Notes: a model not told the origin generated them from the letters alone. Positions 45,870 through 57,990 are shown, counted from the stretch's first letter. The stretch: 64,000 nucleotides of DNA from Cymbomonas tetramitiformis (GCA_001247695.2 LGRX02035201.1:42978-106977), one strand, 5' to 3'. Program-made: numbers and translations.

Positions 45870-47685
45870 TCAAGTATGACAGCCTGTCATAATCAAGTAT
45901 GTACCTGTCAAATCAAGAACTTCATCGGCACCGTCTTCCACCCCTGGATTTGGACCTTGTGCCCTGGACACGCCACAACGGCTCTCCGTCTCGTGGCTGT
46001 CCAGGATTCGAACAATCTTCTTATGCACCTCGAAGGCCTGTAAAGGTCCTAGACAACGCTGCAAGTCGTTGCAACTTAGCACTCGTCGGCATCTGTCATA
46101 CAACCGTCATCCCAAGGCGAAGCCTCAAACGGCCATCTCGAAATGGTGTGTTAGAAAGTGAATGGCAGTACGGCTGTTTGTATCTTGAGACTGGCAAGTA
46201 AGAGCAATTTGATGAATCCCGCGAAAGAGAAAAGGCTTTCAGAAAGAACCAAAAAATAGATGCTACATTGACGTAAAGGTTTGAAACTCACGAGAAGGCG
46301 GACGATATCCATTTGAAAAGTTTTGAGATTGCAGGTAGGACTTGACGACATCTATGAATCTCAACATTTGAAAGCAAACCATTTACCCCTTAGAGTAGAC
46401 GACTAAACCTATCAGATGGTGACTGCGTTGTTTGTAAAACCCTAAACACTTTCTCAGCAATCTTCAAGCGTCGGCTCAACAAGTCTTGACCTTAGACGAC
46501 GGTTCAAATATAGCCGTGAGAAATATCCATGTGACTGTTCGACTTCCGTGGAGCACCACTTGCGCGAAAGACGATCTCAAAAGGCATCGCATATTGAACA
46601 ATATAGGGATTGCTTGAAGATGTATCGAATGATATACATACGCACATACATACATAAACATATAGCTTCTACAACTAATAACTCAAGAGCGGTAGCGTTA
46701 TGAATAGTGCATCTTCGGCTGATGCTGCGAACTGAAGAACGCGATGGAACGTGACGCGAAAATATGGAACGACGAACGGTGAACAAGGGTTTCAAGGCGG
46801 GAAGTTTGTGGCGCTACCTTGATAGTGGACATTGAAAATGCGACAAAATACTGGGAACGGTATGACGCGGCCCTGAAGTTGACTGCAGGACCTGCAGCCG
46901 AGAGGCGGTGTCCTGCGGAACGCACGCAACTCCGCTCACTCGAGGGCACTGGCTTCGGATATGCTCGCGCAAGGTTTCAAGCTAGTCACGACTTCACGTG
47001 CCCGAAACATATGCTGCCACCATCAGGGCTTTCGTTTGAGCAGCCAACAGCAAAGCAGAAGAACGGCATTTCACTAGAGTCGACGAAGAAAACTGGTTAA
47101 GAGTTTAGGAGTACCTGTTGTACGCAGTTGAGGCAAAAGTGATGACCGCACTCATCGAGGGTATATGTAGCACTTAACAGATGATCTTTGCAGCAAGCCT
47201 CGCAGCGCTGGCTTTCGCAGTTCGCCGAGGAATATCTTGAAGCAGCAAACCGCTGGCCTTGCTTGGATGACTCTGCTTCAGAAGGAAGTCGCACTTCGGC
47301 ATTCTTTGTGGTTTCATATCCACCTCGCCTTGTCTCGCATACTGTGCACTGTAAAGCTTCCTGAAAAAAAATCCGAAGTCGCTTTTTAGAGATACAAGGA
47401 ATAGACGAAGCGTTCGTGAAGGATTTGACGTTTAAACATACTATTTGAAATGAAAGTTTATGCACAGCCTCGTGTTCCGCACAAAGTAACGACAACGCAT
47501 ATCACTACCTTGTAGTTTAGATACGTGCAAGCTAAACACGGCCAGCGGTCTACTCCTTCCTCGTTCGGTTGCCGTCGACCTGAAGAGCTGACCGCCGAAC
47601 CGTTGCAAACGATTTCTTCGACACCATCTTCTTCCTCATCACTCGATGATATCACAACAGCGTCGTCGACTGATTGATTTTCCAT
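45870..47685 (-). CDS. SIM, RanBP2-type zinc finger and RING protein, N-terminal exons
   Basis: Exon 1 is 47685-47509 (ATG start, 59 codons) and exon 2 is 47360-47115 (82 codons, phase 0, acceptor after a run of T). Exon 1 has a SUMO-interaction-like VVISSSDEEED. Joining exons 1 and 2 completes a RanBP2/NZF finger (W-x-C-x2-C-T-x2-N-x6-C-x2-C), which confirms the splice; these fingers often bind ubiquitin. Exon 2 ends with the first part of a RING: C-x2-C (CEAC), then C-G-H-H-x-C-x2-C. The missing last Cys pair must come from a downstream exon. A candidate near 46080-46020 (CRRVLSCNDLQRC) is suitable, but its phase needs an extra exon. It is on the same strand as, and upstream of, the UBC exons, so it may be the N-terminus of that gene. 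Confidence 0.65.
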
Positions 47686-47689
47686 TATT

Positions 47690-48370
47690 TCACCTGAAAT
47701 TCCTCTGAAATACGTGCCTGTCGAAATTTCATGAAACGATGTGCAGAAGCACTCGACTGTGTCTCTCTCGTAGATATAGGCGGTATAGAAACAAGCATTG
47801 ACCTGAAACTTCGATTGAAACGCCCTCCCGTCCCCGCTCGCTTGTCAGTTGCGAGTTGGTGCAGTAGAGCTGCCCAACTTAAACTGGTCCGTTCATTTTT
47901 AACAATGGCAATTTTCCGAATCCGACAGTCCATATACGATTCCAGAGATCAAAATACGATACATTCCTTTGTTGCTCCCCAGGAATCTCTTCGGACCTTC
48001 CGATGTTCCCGATCTGAAAACATTGGACGGCTCAACTTTAGTTGGGCACCCCTATGGTGCAGTCACGAGTCAGGAAAGTGTGTAGAGCCCTACAGTGACA
48101 CCGTGTCCACGCTAGTGCTAGTCCAAGTGTCATGTCAGCAAAGATAAATAGATATCATATGCTGATCGTGATGCTGATGGAGATGCAGCACCCGACGATG
48201 CGGTCGCGGTCGAGTCTGCAGTCTCGAGCTCTCGACTCTCGACCTCGAGTGTGTCCTGAAACTCTCGAGTGTGCCCGAGTGTCAGTGTGCCCGCGCCGGA
48301 AGCAGTTTTATATCCGAGGTCGATACAGCCGCGCAGCGCATCGTCGAGGTGTCGCTATTCGTATTGACCT
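47690..48370. other. Upstream region of the RING gene
   Basis: A plus-strand frame at 47731-48147 lacks domain signals and overlaps the likely promoter of the minus-strand gene. ctcgag/ctctcga-rich sequence occurs near 48220-48290. Nothing else is seen. Confidence 0.3.
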
Positions 48371-48390
48371 TTTCATATGATATTGTATAA

Positions 48391-48596
48391 TACTAGGCTT
48401 GGTCGATCTCAATGTTTGAGATCGTCTCCGCTAGGCCTGTTCACCTGTAGGCCATCTGAATCTGATCGTTCGATCATCTCCTCATTCGTTTATATTTTAT
48501 ATTTATACAAAGAATCTGATACAAACAGTGCATATATTTTGCTGTTCACATCAGAGATCTTAAAATTGAGATCGACCAAGCCGGGCCTAGCATCAC
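48391..48596. mobile_element. Short inverted-repeat element (about 200 bp)
   Basis: It begins taggcttggtcgatctcaat and ends attgagatcgaccaagc then cgggccta, giving imperfect terminal inverted repeats of about 24-30 bp. A related segment in the opposite orientation lies at 57238-57345, so this is a dispersed family. No frame is present. Confidence 0.6.
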
Positions 48597-48855
48597 GGCT
48601 TCACGGGGACACGCGACGGGGTAGTCACGGGGTATTGCTATTGCGCGACAGCGCGAGAGATTTTAGAGATCCCTATTGATCGTTAGATTGTCATAGATAC
48701 AATGATCTGACGATGATCCACGGCGAAAACCTTCGCAAACAATGAAACAGAGGAACATCACCAGCAGTCCAGCACCATCACCATCAGATCACCATGAGTT
48801 GACCATCGGCATCCGATCGAGCATGCGTAAGGTTGGGCGGGTGGGGCCCCTTGGC

Positions 48856-48878
48856 CTGGGGCGGGGCGGGGCGGGGTG
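48856..48878 (+). other. Potential G-quadruplex
   Basis: Four GGGG runs separated by single C (ggggcggggcggggcggggt) form a classic quadruplex-capable tract. No gene start is close. Confidence 0.6.
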
Positions 48879-48879
48879 A

Positions 48880-50710
48880 CACAACCGTGTCACGTGTCAC
48901 TTCAGCTAGTGACAAGTATCACGAAGCGAAGTCTCAGCGAGTCAGCAGTCATACGATAGGAATTAAGCCTCACTCTTGTCCTCGTTTGTGACACACGACT
49001 GAACTGGAATTTAGGAATATTATTTTCAAGGTTTCGAACCTTGACAAGAGTGGTCTGAGGCTGACGGAAAGGAACTTCTCACCGCGTGGACCCAAATATC
49101 AGACGTTGTATTTCATCATCGTCTCACACAGAATAATACGGTCACCCCCGAACTTTATAGCGCCTATTTTATTCTGATATTCTTTAAGTAATCTTGGAGC
49201 CCAATGGAGTCCACGAAGGGTGCGTAGCTTTCCGTGCTCTGTCTTGAGCGCACGAGTGCGAGCAGGAGAGAAAGAAGAATGGACCGTGTGTCGTTCCTAG
49301 TTCTTACATATACAAGTTAACCGTTGGCAACATGCTTTACGCGTGACCCTTTGTTGTGCTGTTCTGTCCTCACCGTGTTTGGTGTTGCCTGCAGGATTTC
49401 TTCTCTTGGTAGCGTTAACGGTGACACGGTTCGCCTGCACCTCTGCTTGGTGTGAAGGAGAGCCGCAGTTCACTTTACGACCAAGGATGTTGGGTCACGC
49501 AGTTAAAGTGAGAGCTGCGCATCTTTTTAAACTCGATCTGTTTGCTTGCTGTGTTTACACTTCTTGCCGCAACTTTTCGGCCTCGTGCCGAACCTGTTTT
49601 CTCCAAGCCACGTCTTTTAACATGTGGGGTCAGTATGAGGTGGATCGCCTAGATCTGTACTTTGGTGTCAGTCGGGAAACGTTCACGCTGACGGGACTTT
49701 ATATGTTGTGAAAGCGATTCTTCCTTTGCTTTCACGGTGTTATGTAGCCACGCTCTTTGTGTCCCAAGATTGCTCTCAAACGCGCCCAGTGTTAGTTCAC
49801 GGAGTGTAGGGAGGCTCGGAGGAACGTAACAACGATCTCTGTAACAGGCTCAGACCGGCGGAGGGTATTTTCGCGCCGTGTGCGTGCCTGTGTAATTACA
49901 TGGTTCCGTGGACGGGAATGAATATCGGCCAACTTAAAACCCCTCAGCGCACTGTTCTTGTTATACTTTTGAAAATACTGAGCTTACTTGTATTTTTGTA
50001 TTCCCGGGATTTTCAGGCCGGCCTTTCAGTGGAAATTGCACAAGAACTCTCGATCCCACGTTTGAAGGGGCCAGGCGGTGCGTTGCCGATCTCAACTGCG
50101 CTTTGATAGAGACTCACGCACAGTCAACGGGGATCGGTAAATATATGAAATACATGCCTTTTGCTGTCGTATTTACTTTAGCCGAACAAGCCTTTATATA
50201 AGGCGTGCATTGCACATCTCAGCGTCGTTCGAGGTTGTCAAGCCACAGTATCCGAATGAACCCGGACAGAAGGTTTACAGTACCCGAGTTCCACACTGTA
50301 AGCCCTTGCTGCCTGACGCTCTGGGTCGAAGGGTATTCTGACGTTACATGCGAACGAGCGTTCGTCATCCTGCCCTGAGGCATCTCCAAGCTCTTGGGCG
50401 CCAGCGGTCGTGGAAACATGAGACCTGACGGTCGATCTGCCTGACTTTCTCGAATCTTTATCATTTCTCGACCCTGGCCTACTGGCAAAACCCGGCTGCG
50501 CCTCAAGGATACGCTGATCTCCCTTTGCAATTTTTGGGTCCAAACGATCAGCTTGTCACATACGTGGTAGCGCTTGCCCTCCACATTTCTCCGTTAACTG
50601 GAAGAGATTGCATCCCTTCCAACATGTCTCTCGCCGATCTCAGAACCGTTGAGACAGGCCTATTGCGCTGACTCTGTAGTTTTAAACGTGAGGAGGCACA
50701 CATCCAGCTC
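48880..50710. other. No gene supported; possible 5' exons of the Ala/Pro-repeat gene
   Basis: Hydrophobic open stretches occur near 49380-49460 and 49960-50010, but they do not start at ATG with clear splice sites. If the next gene is secreted, its signal-peptide exon could be here. Confidence 0.25.
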
Positions 50711-50718
50711 CTCCCGCG

Positions 50719-52840
50719 ATGCCACCTGGAGGGACGCTCGACAGGACTTGTGGGCTTTGTTTGCGGGAACCAGATAAGATGCGAGGTTGGTTTTACCAGT
50801 GCGAACCAACCTGCGTGTACCATGGCGCCTCCTGGAACGATTGGTGCGACACTACCAAGTTCGTCTGCTCGGGAAGAGAAAACAAGACCGAACCCGATGG
50901 CTCGAAGATGATCAACGCCGGTGAGGGCGCTCTGCATTAAGAACCTGACACTTGATACACCGCCGTGCTCTGAAAAGTGTGGTTGCAATCACTTCGCAAC
51001 GTTCTGGGTGCTTTTCTGGTAACAGCCATCTGATGTTCCCATGAGGATCACTCTGCCGGGCGTTTATTTTTTTATTTTTTGAAACGCTGTCCTGTCAGAA
51101 CCCCAAGAACTTCGGCGTGAGGCTTCGAGGAGTACTTGCAAGCACGTGTAGGACTGCCAACTTACCGTGTGTGTTTGTTTCTTGTAGGGCATCCTTGGGA
51201 GCAGATATCTCAGATCCTGAAAGCCGTGCAAGCTGGAGGCTGTCATCCAGGGTGTCCCATCCCTTGTACTCACGAAGGCAACAAAGCGCCGCCTGCTCCG
51301 GAGGCAAACCTCGAAGCCATCACTCAGGCCGCACCTGAGAAGGGTGCTGAGGGTGCTGCCGCCGGCAAGAGTACACCACCAGCTGCAGGAGCTAATAAAG
51401 GAGCCAATAAAGGAGCAACTGCCGAAGCTCCTGCTGGAGCAACTGCCGGAGCTCCCCTTGCCTCTGCTGAGGCCCCCCTGGCTGCGGCTGGAGCTCCCCT
51501 TGCCTCCGCCGAGGCCCCCCTGGCTGCGGCCGGAGCTCCCCTTGCCTCTGCTGAGGCCCCCCTGGCTGCGGCTGGAGCTCCCCTTGCCTCTGCTGAGGCC
51601 CCCAAGGCTGCGGCTGGAGCACCCCTTGCCTCTGCTGAGGCTCCTCTAGCTGCTGCTGGAGCTCCCCTTGCTGCTGCCGAGGCTCCTCTGGCTGCTGCTG
51701 GAGCTCCCCTTGCTGCTGCTGAGGCCCCCATCGCTGCGGCTGGAGCTACTGGTGCCTCTCTCGAGGCCGCCCTTGCTCCGGCTGGAGCTCCCCTTGCCTC
51801 TGCTGAGGCCCCCCTGGCTGCGGCTGGAGCTCCCCTTGCCTCTGCTGAGGCCCCCCTGGCTGCGGCTGGAGCACCCCTTGCCTCTGCTGAGGCCCCCCTG
51901 GCTGCGGCCGGAGCTCCCCTTGTCTCTGCTGAGGCTCCCCTGGCTGTGGCCGGAACTCCCCTTGCCTCTGCCGAGGCCCCCCTGGCTGCGGCCGGAGCAC
52001 CCCTTGCCTCCGCCGGGCCCCCCCTGGCTGCTGCTGGAGCTCCTCTGGCATCTACGGATGCTTTGGCCCCTGAGGAAGCTCCTCTGGATAAAGCCGTCGC
52101 CCCTGCAGGTGCAATGAGTGCTCTGGCATCCCCACTTGAGACGTCAGCTCTGGACGCTGCAGCTCCAGCTGAGTCCATGGTTCTCGCCCCAGCTGGCTCG
52201 CCAAGTGACATGGCCTCTGCTCCTTTGGCCTCAGGTAAGCACTCACACCCAAACTTCACCGACCACTCACTGATCGTATCTCCTCAGTTCCATGCCCCCC
52301 TAAACATGTGATCTGTTCTCCGGAGACTTACTGAAGGCTTGGGCTGCTCCAACCAGGGGGCGTGCAAGACCTGGCTGTGGCTCCAGTATCTTCAGCGAGT
52401 GAGCCATCTGAGGCGCTTACCTCAGATTCTGCTAGCACCGGTATGCAAAAACCGAAGGCAGCACCTCTCATGACACAGAAGGCAGCACCTCAAAAACTGC
52501 GCAAAACCGCACATACTCGAAAAATGGCCCCCAGTGCATAGGCTGAAATACATGCGCATGCCCCCAGTGCATAGGCTGAAATATATAGACATTGGTATGG
52601 CTTTTTGAGGTAGGTGATGGCTCAGAGCCTCATAAATACTGATGCACACTGGCGTAACAAGCCATATTCATCAACGACTTGCTTCCTACAGATAGCAATC
52701 GCATTATGACCTTTATGATTTCACAAGATCTTGGTGTTAGGTTGGTAATTGACCCTAACAGGGGTTGTTTTCATTCCCGTAAATATGCATCTATGTATAT
52801 ACGGTGTATGTCCCTGAAGGTCAATCGTGGTATGAACTGA
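50719..52840 (+). CDS. Cys-containing protein with long Ala/Pro repeat (4 exons, about 493 aa)
   Basis: Exons: 50719-50920, 51188-52234, 52357-52440, 52692-52840 (tga). All three introns are phase 1 with GT-AG ends and the frame closes. Residues 1-100 carry spaced Cys (CGLC, QCEPTC, WCDTTKFVC, GGCHPGCPIPC) and several Trp, suggesting a small disulfide-bonded or metal-binding domain. Residues about 150-360 are a 14-residue repeat alternating APLASAE and APLAAAG (28-residue higher-order unit), likely extended and glycosylated if secreted. The short exon 3 is Ser/Ala-rich. Exon 4 is the least certain. The ATG is in frame with a possible phase 1 acceptor just upstream (near 50692), so the true N-terminus may lie further 5'. 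No homologue recognised; a cell-wall or extracellular-matrix role would be a guess. Confidence 0.65.
51445..52065 (+). repeat. Coding minisatellite (42/84 bp unit)
   Basis: ggagctccccttgcctctgc then tgaggcccccctggctgcggct repeats about 14 times inside exon 2 of the Ala/Pro gene. All indels keep the frame, in contrast to the intronic arrays. Confidence 0.93.
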
Positions 52841-54945
52841 GTTACCATGTACTTCCATGCATGTATTATATATAGCAAGAGTGCCCGAAGGTTATGAAGC
52901 CACTAAAGTGCGAAGTCTCCTTGGTCATATGATTTTGGCGAATATGGTTTTGGTCGATACCTCAACACATCCATCTGGATAGAAAAGCCAAGGAAATCGA
53001 ATGCAAAACAGTGCCTCACGTTATATTTTTATGCCAAACGTTTTATTTTTACCGAAAAGACGTGTACCATAAGTACCTTAAACCAAAGGATATGACTTCA
53101 TCCACTCAGATATGATGCTTATAGTGGTGAACCGATAATAGGCGTCTCAAGGCGTTTTTCATGGTACCCACGAGTTCCAGTCGATAATACATAAGCCTCT
53201 TTGCATTTGCAGTCACATTTTCCGCCATCCGTTGGATCATTGGGGCCCCAAAAACAACAGGAAAATGCCGTTTTTCATGATATTTCCATTTTTGTGATTT
53301 TGGATATGACGAAAATCTAAGTTCTCAGGTCATATTGGGCTTCTGCATTTCCACGACCTAATGTGATATGACAGCCGTGGTCCCACCCAAAAACCGCGCG
53401 ATATGCAATAGTTGAAAATTGGCCGTTATCACTCTCATCATATCTGAGTCGTGGATGTAGTCATATATGACTACCATTTCAGAAGCCCCTCGATGAATAT
53501 CATGATATCAGCATGTAATAATTAGCTAAGTCCTTGAAGACTTCATAGAATCATCGACTTCTGGTGAACTAAGAGTTTTAACACCGCCGGACCATTAGGT
53601 ATAGTAGAGAATGTAGCCATGAAGTCTCGCGCGAGTGCGATATGTAACTGAATATGCCCATTTCTCTTGACTCGATTTCGTGATTTACCGGTAGACCGCA
53701 TGCTTCCGAGATATTTCCGGGTGCACTAACATGGATGGGCGAAGAAGCGGATCGATAGCATAGTAGCGCGAGTCCTGATCAATCAAGAATGTGCGCCATC
53801 ACGGGGTTACTGATAAAAAAGTGGCAAGGTGAATACAGGGAGCCCTCTCGTTTTTGCCGTACGTTTAATTGGGTTGTTGCGTATTAGAATCGATTTTCAG
53901 GTTTTAGGGTTTTTTTTCTTCATTTTAGGATTGGCACGCAACATCGGCTCCAATCGCGGATAGAATTTACCGAATAGTCATTTCGTTCGTCCCCTTATAT
54001 GGCGATTCCTGTTTTTACAATTCTACCCAGATTGCGTTGTTCACTGTGCGTCAAGGCAAATGATGTACAATGCGCTGAATAGGGAACGATGAACGGCGAA
54101 TTGTCGAGCGGATTTTGCACGACGATGACGGCGATGATGAGCGATATCACACAATACATATCCGATGAACAATGACGGCGATGAACGAGTCACGACGAAC
54201 ACAATGCATGGTGAATTTAGAGTGAGCAGCGAACGTTAAAGTGACGTGGAACGATGATCGTCGACCGATGAATCCTGAACGATCAACTATAAACTGTGAA
54301 CACAATGAACGATGCACAATGAGCAATAAACACGGACAATGAATGACGAACGCCTAACGATTAACGATTACACTAGGGAAACCAAACGCTGAATAGGACT
54401 GAATACGACTGATTAAAAAAAAAAAAAAACTCCCGAATTCTTAGCAAATTTTCTCAAAATAGAATTGAGTGAAATTCAGCATTAAAATTTCCACTCAAAA
54501 AGGCATTAAAAAGAATGAAAACCAGTTTGAGCAAAATTGAGGATTTTAAAAAGTACTCAATATCGTACTAATTTTTCTCATGTTTCTTCAACTTTTAAAT
54601 TACTGAATATATGCACATGTTCCTTTACTTTATGTTGAAAACTTGTGGAAATTGCTCGGTGTGACTCCACTTTCGAACTCAGTATTTCCTGAACTTCGCT
54701 GCAAAAAATGTCATTTTATACGCGAAATTTTCTCAACTACATTCATGGAGCCATATTTTAGCTATGCGACATTGTGAGTTTATCTCCCACGATTCGTGCC
54801 ACGCCACGCCAGCATAATTTGACCTAATACGAGACTGTCTCTGGATCGCTTATTGTTGCGATCGCCATCAACTTAGTCGCACTATACCAAAGTTAGTCGC
54901 ACTCAAAGCAGCCCGAAGTTGCAGTCCGAAGCAGAGCGAAGTTGC
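52841..54945. other. AT-rich spacer
   Basis: No gene is seen. Between about 54050 and 54370 the words gaacgatgaacg, acgatgacgg and aacaatgaac recur as a degenerate simple repeat. A run of 14 A lies at about 54416-54430. caggtcatattggg near 53329 is shared with the foldback element at 14.6 kb. Confidence 0.4.
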
Positions 54946-55190
54946 CATTACTTCGCTCCATTAGCAATCGGGAACGTATGTGCAAGACCCCACCCGCGTC
55001 AACCGCCTAGATATTCCACCGAGGGCGACACCGCTTAGCCGATGCGCCAGGCCTGGCGCAAGATGAGTCCCTGGCAACCACTTCGAGGGCGGCCTTGCAA
55101 AAAGAGACCCCGAGTTTTTAACAACCCGGGGTTGTCATCACTTCGCTCCATTAGCATTAGGAAACGTATGTCGTGCAAGACCCTGCCCTC
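54945..55190. repeat. Direct repeat pair (about 45 bp, 190 bp apart)
   Basis: ttacttcgctccattagcaa then tcgggaacgtatgtgcaagacccc at about 54948 matches a copy at about 55138 with few changes. Confidence 0.7.
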
Positions 55191-55431
55191 TCCTTATTGC
55201 GCGATTATGGAGAATAGTCGACAAATGCCACTACGACATACACGTACAGCCGTTGTATTCCGTTGCCTAAAATGCTAATTTCTGGTTGGTCCAACTCGGA
55301 TGACACGTCTGCGGACAAGGGTTTTTGTCAAGTCGTTGCTATAAAAATGTAGAGGAAGTATACAGGAAATGAAAAGCAAAATAAAAAATGTCAAATTTGT
55401 ATGTAATATAATATATATGATATATTATCAA

Positions 55432-56118
55432 AACTTAAAATTCGAAATTGGAAACTTACTTATGAAATCAGTGGTAGGAAAGAGTGAAATAATCTGAGCA
55501 TAAATTCAGCGGTGGGAAGACTGTATAAACGGCGTCTGTCACACTATCATATTATAATTATTGCGAAGCCCGCAAAGCTCCCAGAATGAAAGTTGGTGAC
55601 ACTGTCATCAAAGACGCCTGCATGAGCTGCAACAGGAATTATACAATCCTTGGCGCGACGCAAAACGACATCAGCGCCAGTCACACTATTCTTTTGAAAT
55701 TCTAGTTACATTGCGAAGCCCGCAAAGCTCCCAGAGTGAAAGTTGGCGACACCGTCATCAAAAACGCATGTATGGGCTGCAACAGAAATCATACATACAT
55801 ATCCGTCGCGAAACGGCGTCAGCCTGTCACATTATTCTATGTTTAGATTGCGAAGCTCGCAATGCCGCAAAGCTCATATATAAATGAAAGTTGGTGACAC
55901 TGTCATCAAAGACGCCTGAATGGGCTGCAACAGAAATTATACACACCAATGGCGCGACGCGAAATGCTCTGCCAGCTCTTTCAAAATCGGTTATCACGTT
56001 CCGTCGGTCATCACCTTCAAACCTTAAAATTCGAAATTGGAAACTTACATATGAAATCAGTTCCAGGAAAAAGTGAAATAATCTGAGTACAAATTCAGCG
56101 GTGGGAAGACTTTATAGT
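55432..56118. repeat. About 95-bp direct repeats flanking a tandem array
   Basis: aaaattcgaaattggaaact, tgaaatcag, gtgaaataatctgag, then attcagcggtgggaagact occurs at about 55436-55528 and 56026-56116. A short third copy (from gtgaaataatctgag) follows at about 56117-56160. Confidence 0.85.
55543..55975. repeat. Three tandem units of about 145 bp
   Basis: Each unit has gcgaagcccgcaaagctccc, gtgaaagttggtgacactgt, catcaaagacgcctg and gggctgcaacagaaat in order. One plus frame of each unit reads VKVGDTVIK, then a CxxC (CMSC or CMGC) and NRN, interrupted by stops between units. It could be a decayed repeated exon. Confidence 0.75.
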
Positions 56119-57237
56119 GAAATAATCTGAGTAATAATTCAGTGGTGGGAAGGCTGTATAATTTGTACCTTGAATGGGAAAACCTAAAATACTGGTTTAT
56201 ATTGTAGGTAAATCTTGCGTAAACGATTTATACCTTCCGCATATCAAGTGCAGTCGAGAAGCGGAAAACAGGCTGGGGATTGACGGTAGAGTTCAAAGTA
56301 ATTTGGCTAAATGGACGACGATAAAGGGCAAGGGTGGACAATGTGGTAGCCTCTCAATTGTGTCGCGTGGTCTTTTTTTTGTCGTGTCGCAAAAAGATTC
56401 GATAATATTAAAGACGCTTCGCGGCCTTTTCAGAAATATGCTGTTTTTCATTTCGTTTCCCGAAACAGGTTTCCTGGAAAAAAGTGACATCGTACACACC
56501 GCACCGCAGGAGCTGTCCCTCAAAAATTATGCCGTTGGAAATTTTCCAAAATTTTCCTGCCGACGGATGTCAGCAGTCCTACCCAGGATTGTGTCGAGCG
56601 CTCGCGCTTTACCGGCCAATCATGATACGATAGCATCTGGCGGATACCACGAATATGGGTCATAAGCAGAATAACCAATTGTAACTTTTATGCCCAAATT
56701 TTCTAAATGCGATCGATGCTTTCAGGCCAGAGGTGTGCGTCTTGGGCGAAAGCTCCCGCGTTTAATCTAACGGTTTTACCGATCTCAGCAGCGAGTCCTA
56801 CCCCGGATTGTCTCGACCGATCGTTCGTAACCGACAATGAGAGACACGTTTAACAATTCAAAATTATACCACGAAGATATGCGGAATTTCCAATTATGAA
56901 TTCGTCGCAATACTTAGTTCCCTATAAGGCCAAGGGTGTGTGCGAAAGCCCCCACGTTTAATCTAACGGTTTACCGATCTAAACAGTCTGACATCGGATT
57001 TTCATCGAGCGAGCACGCGTAACCGAGAACGAGAGACACATTAACCATCCGAATTTATACCACGAAGAGACGCGAAATTTATAATTGTGAAATGTGTCGC
57101 TAAACTTCATAGTGTGAAGATATCTAAAGCAGTCTTACATCGGATTTTCATCGAGCGACCGCTCGTAACCGAGAACGAGAGACACGTTTCCCATCCGAGT
57201 TTATACCACGTTCACTGTTTGAATCCTTTGTAATAGA

Positions 57238-57345
57238 TTATAAACGAACGATGAGATGATCGATGACCTACATGCCAGTCGCATTGACAGGCCTAACGGA
57301 GATCTCAAACTTGAGATCGACCAAGCCGTAGTATTTGGTACCTTG
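57238..57345 (-). repeat. Fragment of the 48.4-kb inverted-repeat family
   Basis: aggcctaacggagatctcaa then acttgagatcgaccaagcc matches the reverse complement of 48393-48470. It lies inside element 1, so it is an insertion into it or a captured piece. Confidence 0.65.
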
Positions 57346-57584
57346 GTTTCCGACATCAAGTGTACACTTCAAGATTTCAGTTTGCGGCGCCCGCACCATG
57401 CAGCCCTACCTCCTGTCCCCTGATCTCTGTACGTTTTCATATCTAACCTTTTTATTTGCATCACTGCTACTTCTCGAATACAGGGCTGGCTATACTGTGC
57501 GGGTTGAACCTGACATGGGGAATTTTGCAGCGCCCTCTGCGCATCCAGGCGCATCCCGCGGTTCCAGCCGTTATTTTCATAGTA

Positions 57585-57840
57585 GGGATGCTTGAAACCG
57601 GCGGAATATCGACCCGCCGGTTTGGGTGTATGTTTAACATCCTTGCTGAGCAGCGCTTCTTTTTGCAGGCTGGTTTGTTGTTGCGCTATATGCGACGCCG
57701 CCAGTAACGTTGCTGGCGGGTGGCGGCACTTGTACCGCTGCTCTCAGAGGTACTCATCGCGGAGCAATTCTTGTAGGCCGACGGGTTGTATTACAGCCCG
57801 GCGGTTTCGGTGTCTTTTGCAACCCTTCATTCAAGCAGCG
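57585..57840. repeat. Duplicated hairpin module
   Basis: aaaccggcgg, nine bases, then ccgccggttt forms a perfect 10-bp stem near 57594, followed by gagcagcgctt...ttttgcagg. A second version (gccgacggg...cccggcggt, then caagcagcgctttt...atgcagg) lies near 57777. A third in element 2 (about 59768) has the same order. Confidence 0.65.
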
Positions 57841-57936
57841 CTTTTGTATTTTATGCAGGTTTTCTTTCTTGCGGTGTATTTCTGCTGCTGCCAGCAACGT
57901 CACCAGCGGATTCCGGATCTCTCGAAAATGCTTAAC

Positions 57937-57990
57937 GGGGGCGATAGCTGCACAGTATGTGCAGTGTGGGTTCAAATCCCACCGCCCTCA
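57937..57990 (+). other. Minimal tRNA-like motif
   Basis: A 7-bp acceptor-like stem (gggggcg 57937-57943 with cgccctc 57983-57989, one G-U pair) and a T-arm with the B-box word gggttcaaatccc (57968-57980) are present. A single hairpin ctgcac/gtgcag with a 5-nt loop (57948-57964) replaces the D and anticodon arms. It ends in an unpaired A. It is too short (54 nt) for a normal tRNA. It could be a SINE-like pol III promoter remnant or a tRNA mimic. Confidence 0.5.

Noticed and set aside
47731..48147. Plus-strand 138-codon frame upstream of the RING gene
   Set aside because: No domain, and it overlaps the 5' region of the well-supported minus-strand gene.
51324..52259. Minus-strand 311-codon frame opposite the Ala/Pro repeat
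   Set aside because: It mirrors the coding minisatellite; splice sites, phase agreement and the Cys-containing flanks support the plus strand.
57937..57990. Functional tRNA gene
   Set aside because: Too short, with no separate D and anticodon arms; kept only as a tRNA-like motif.
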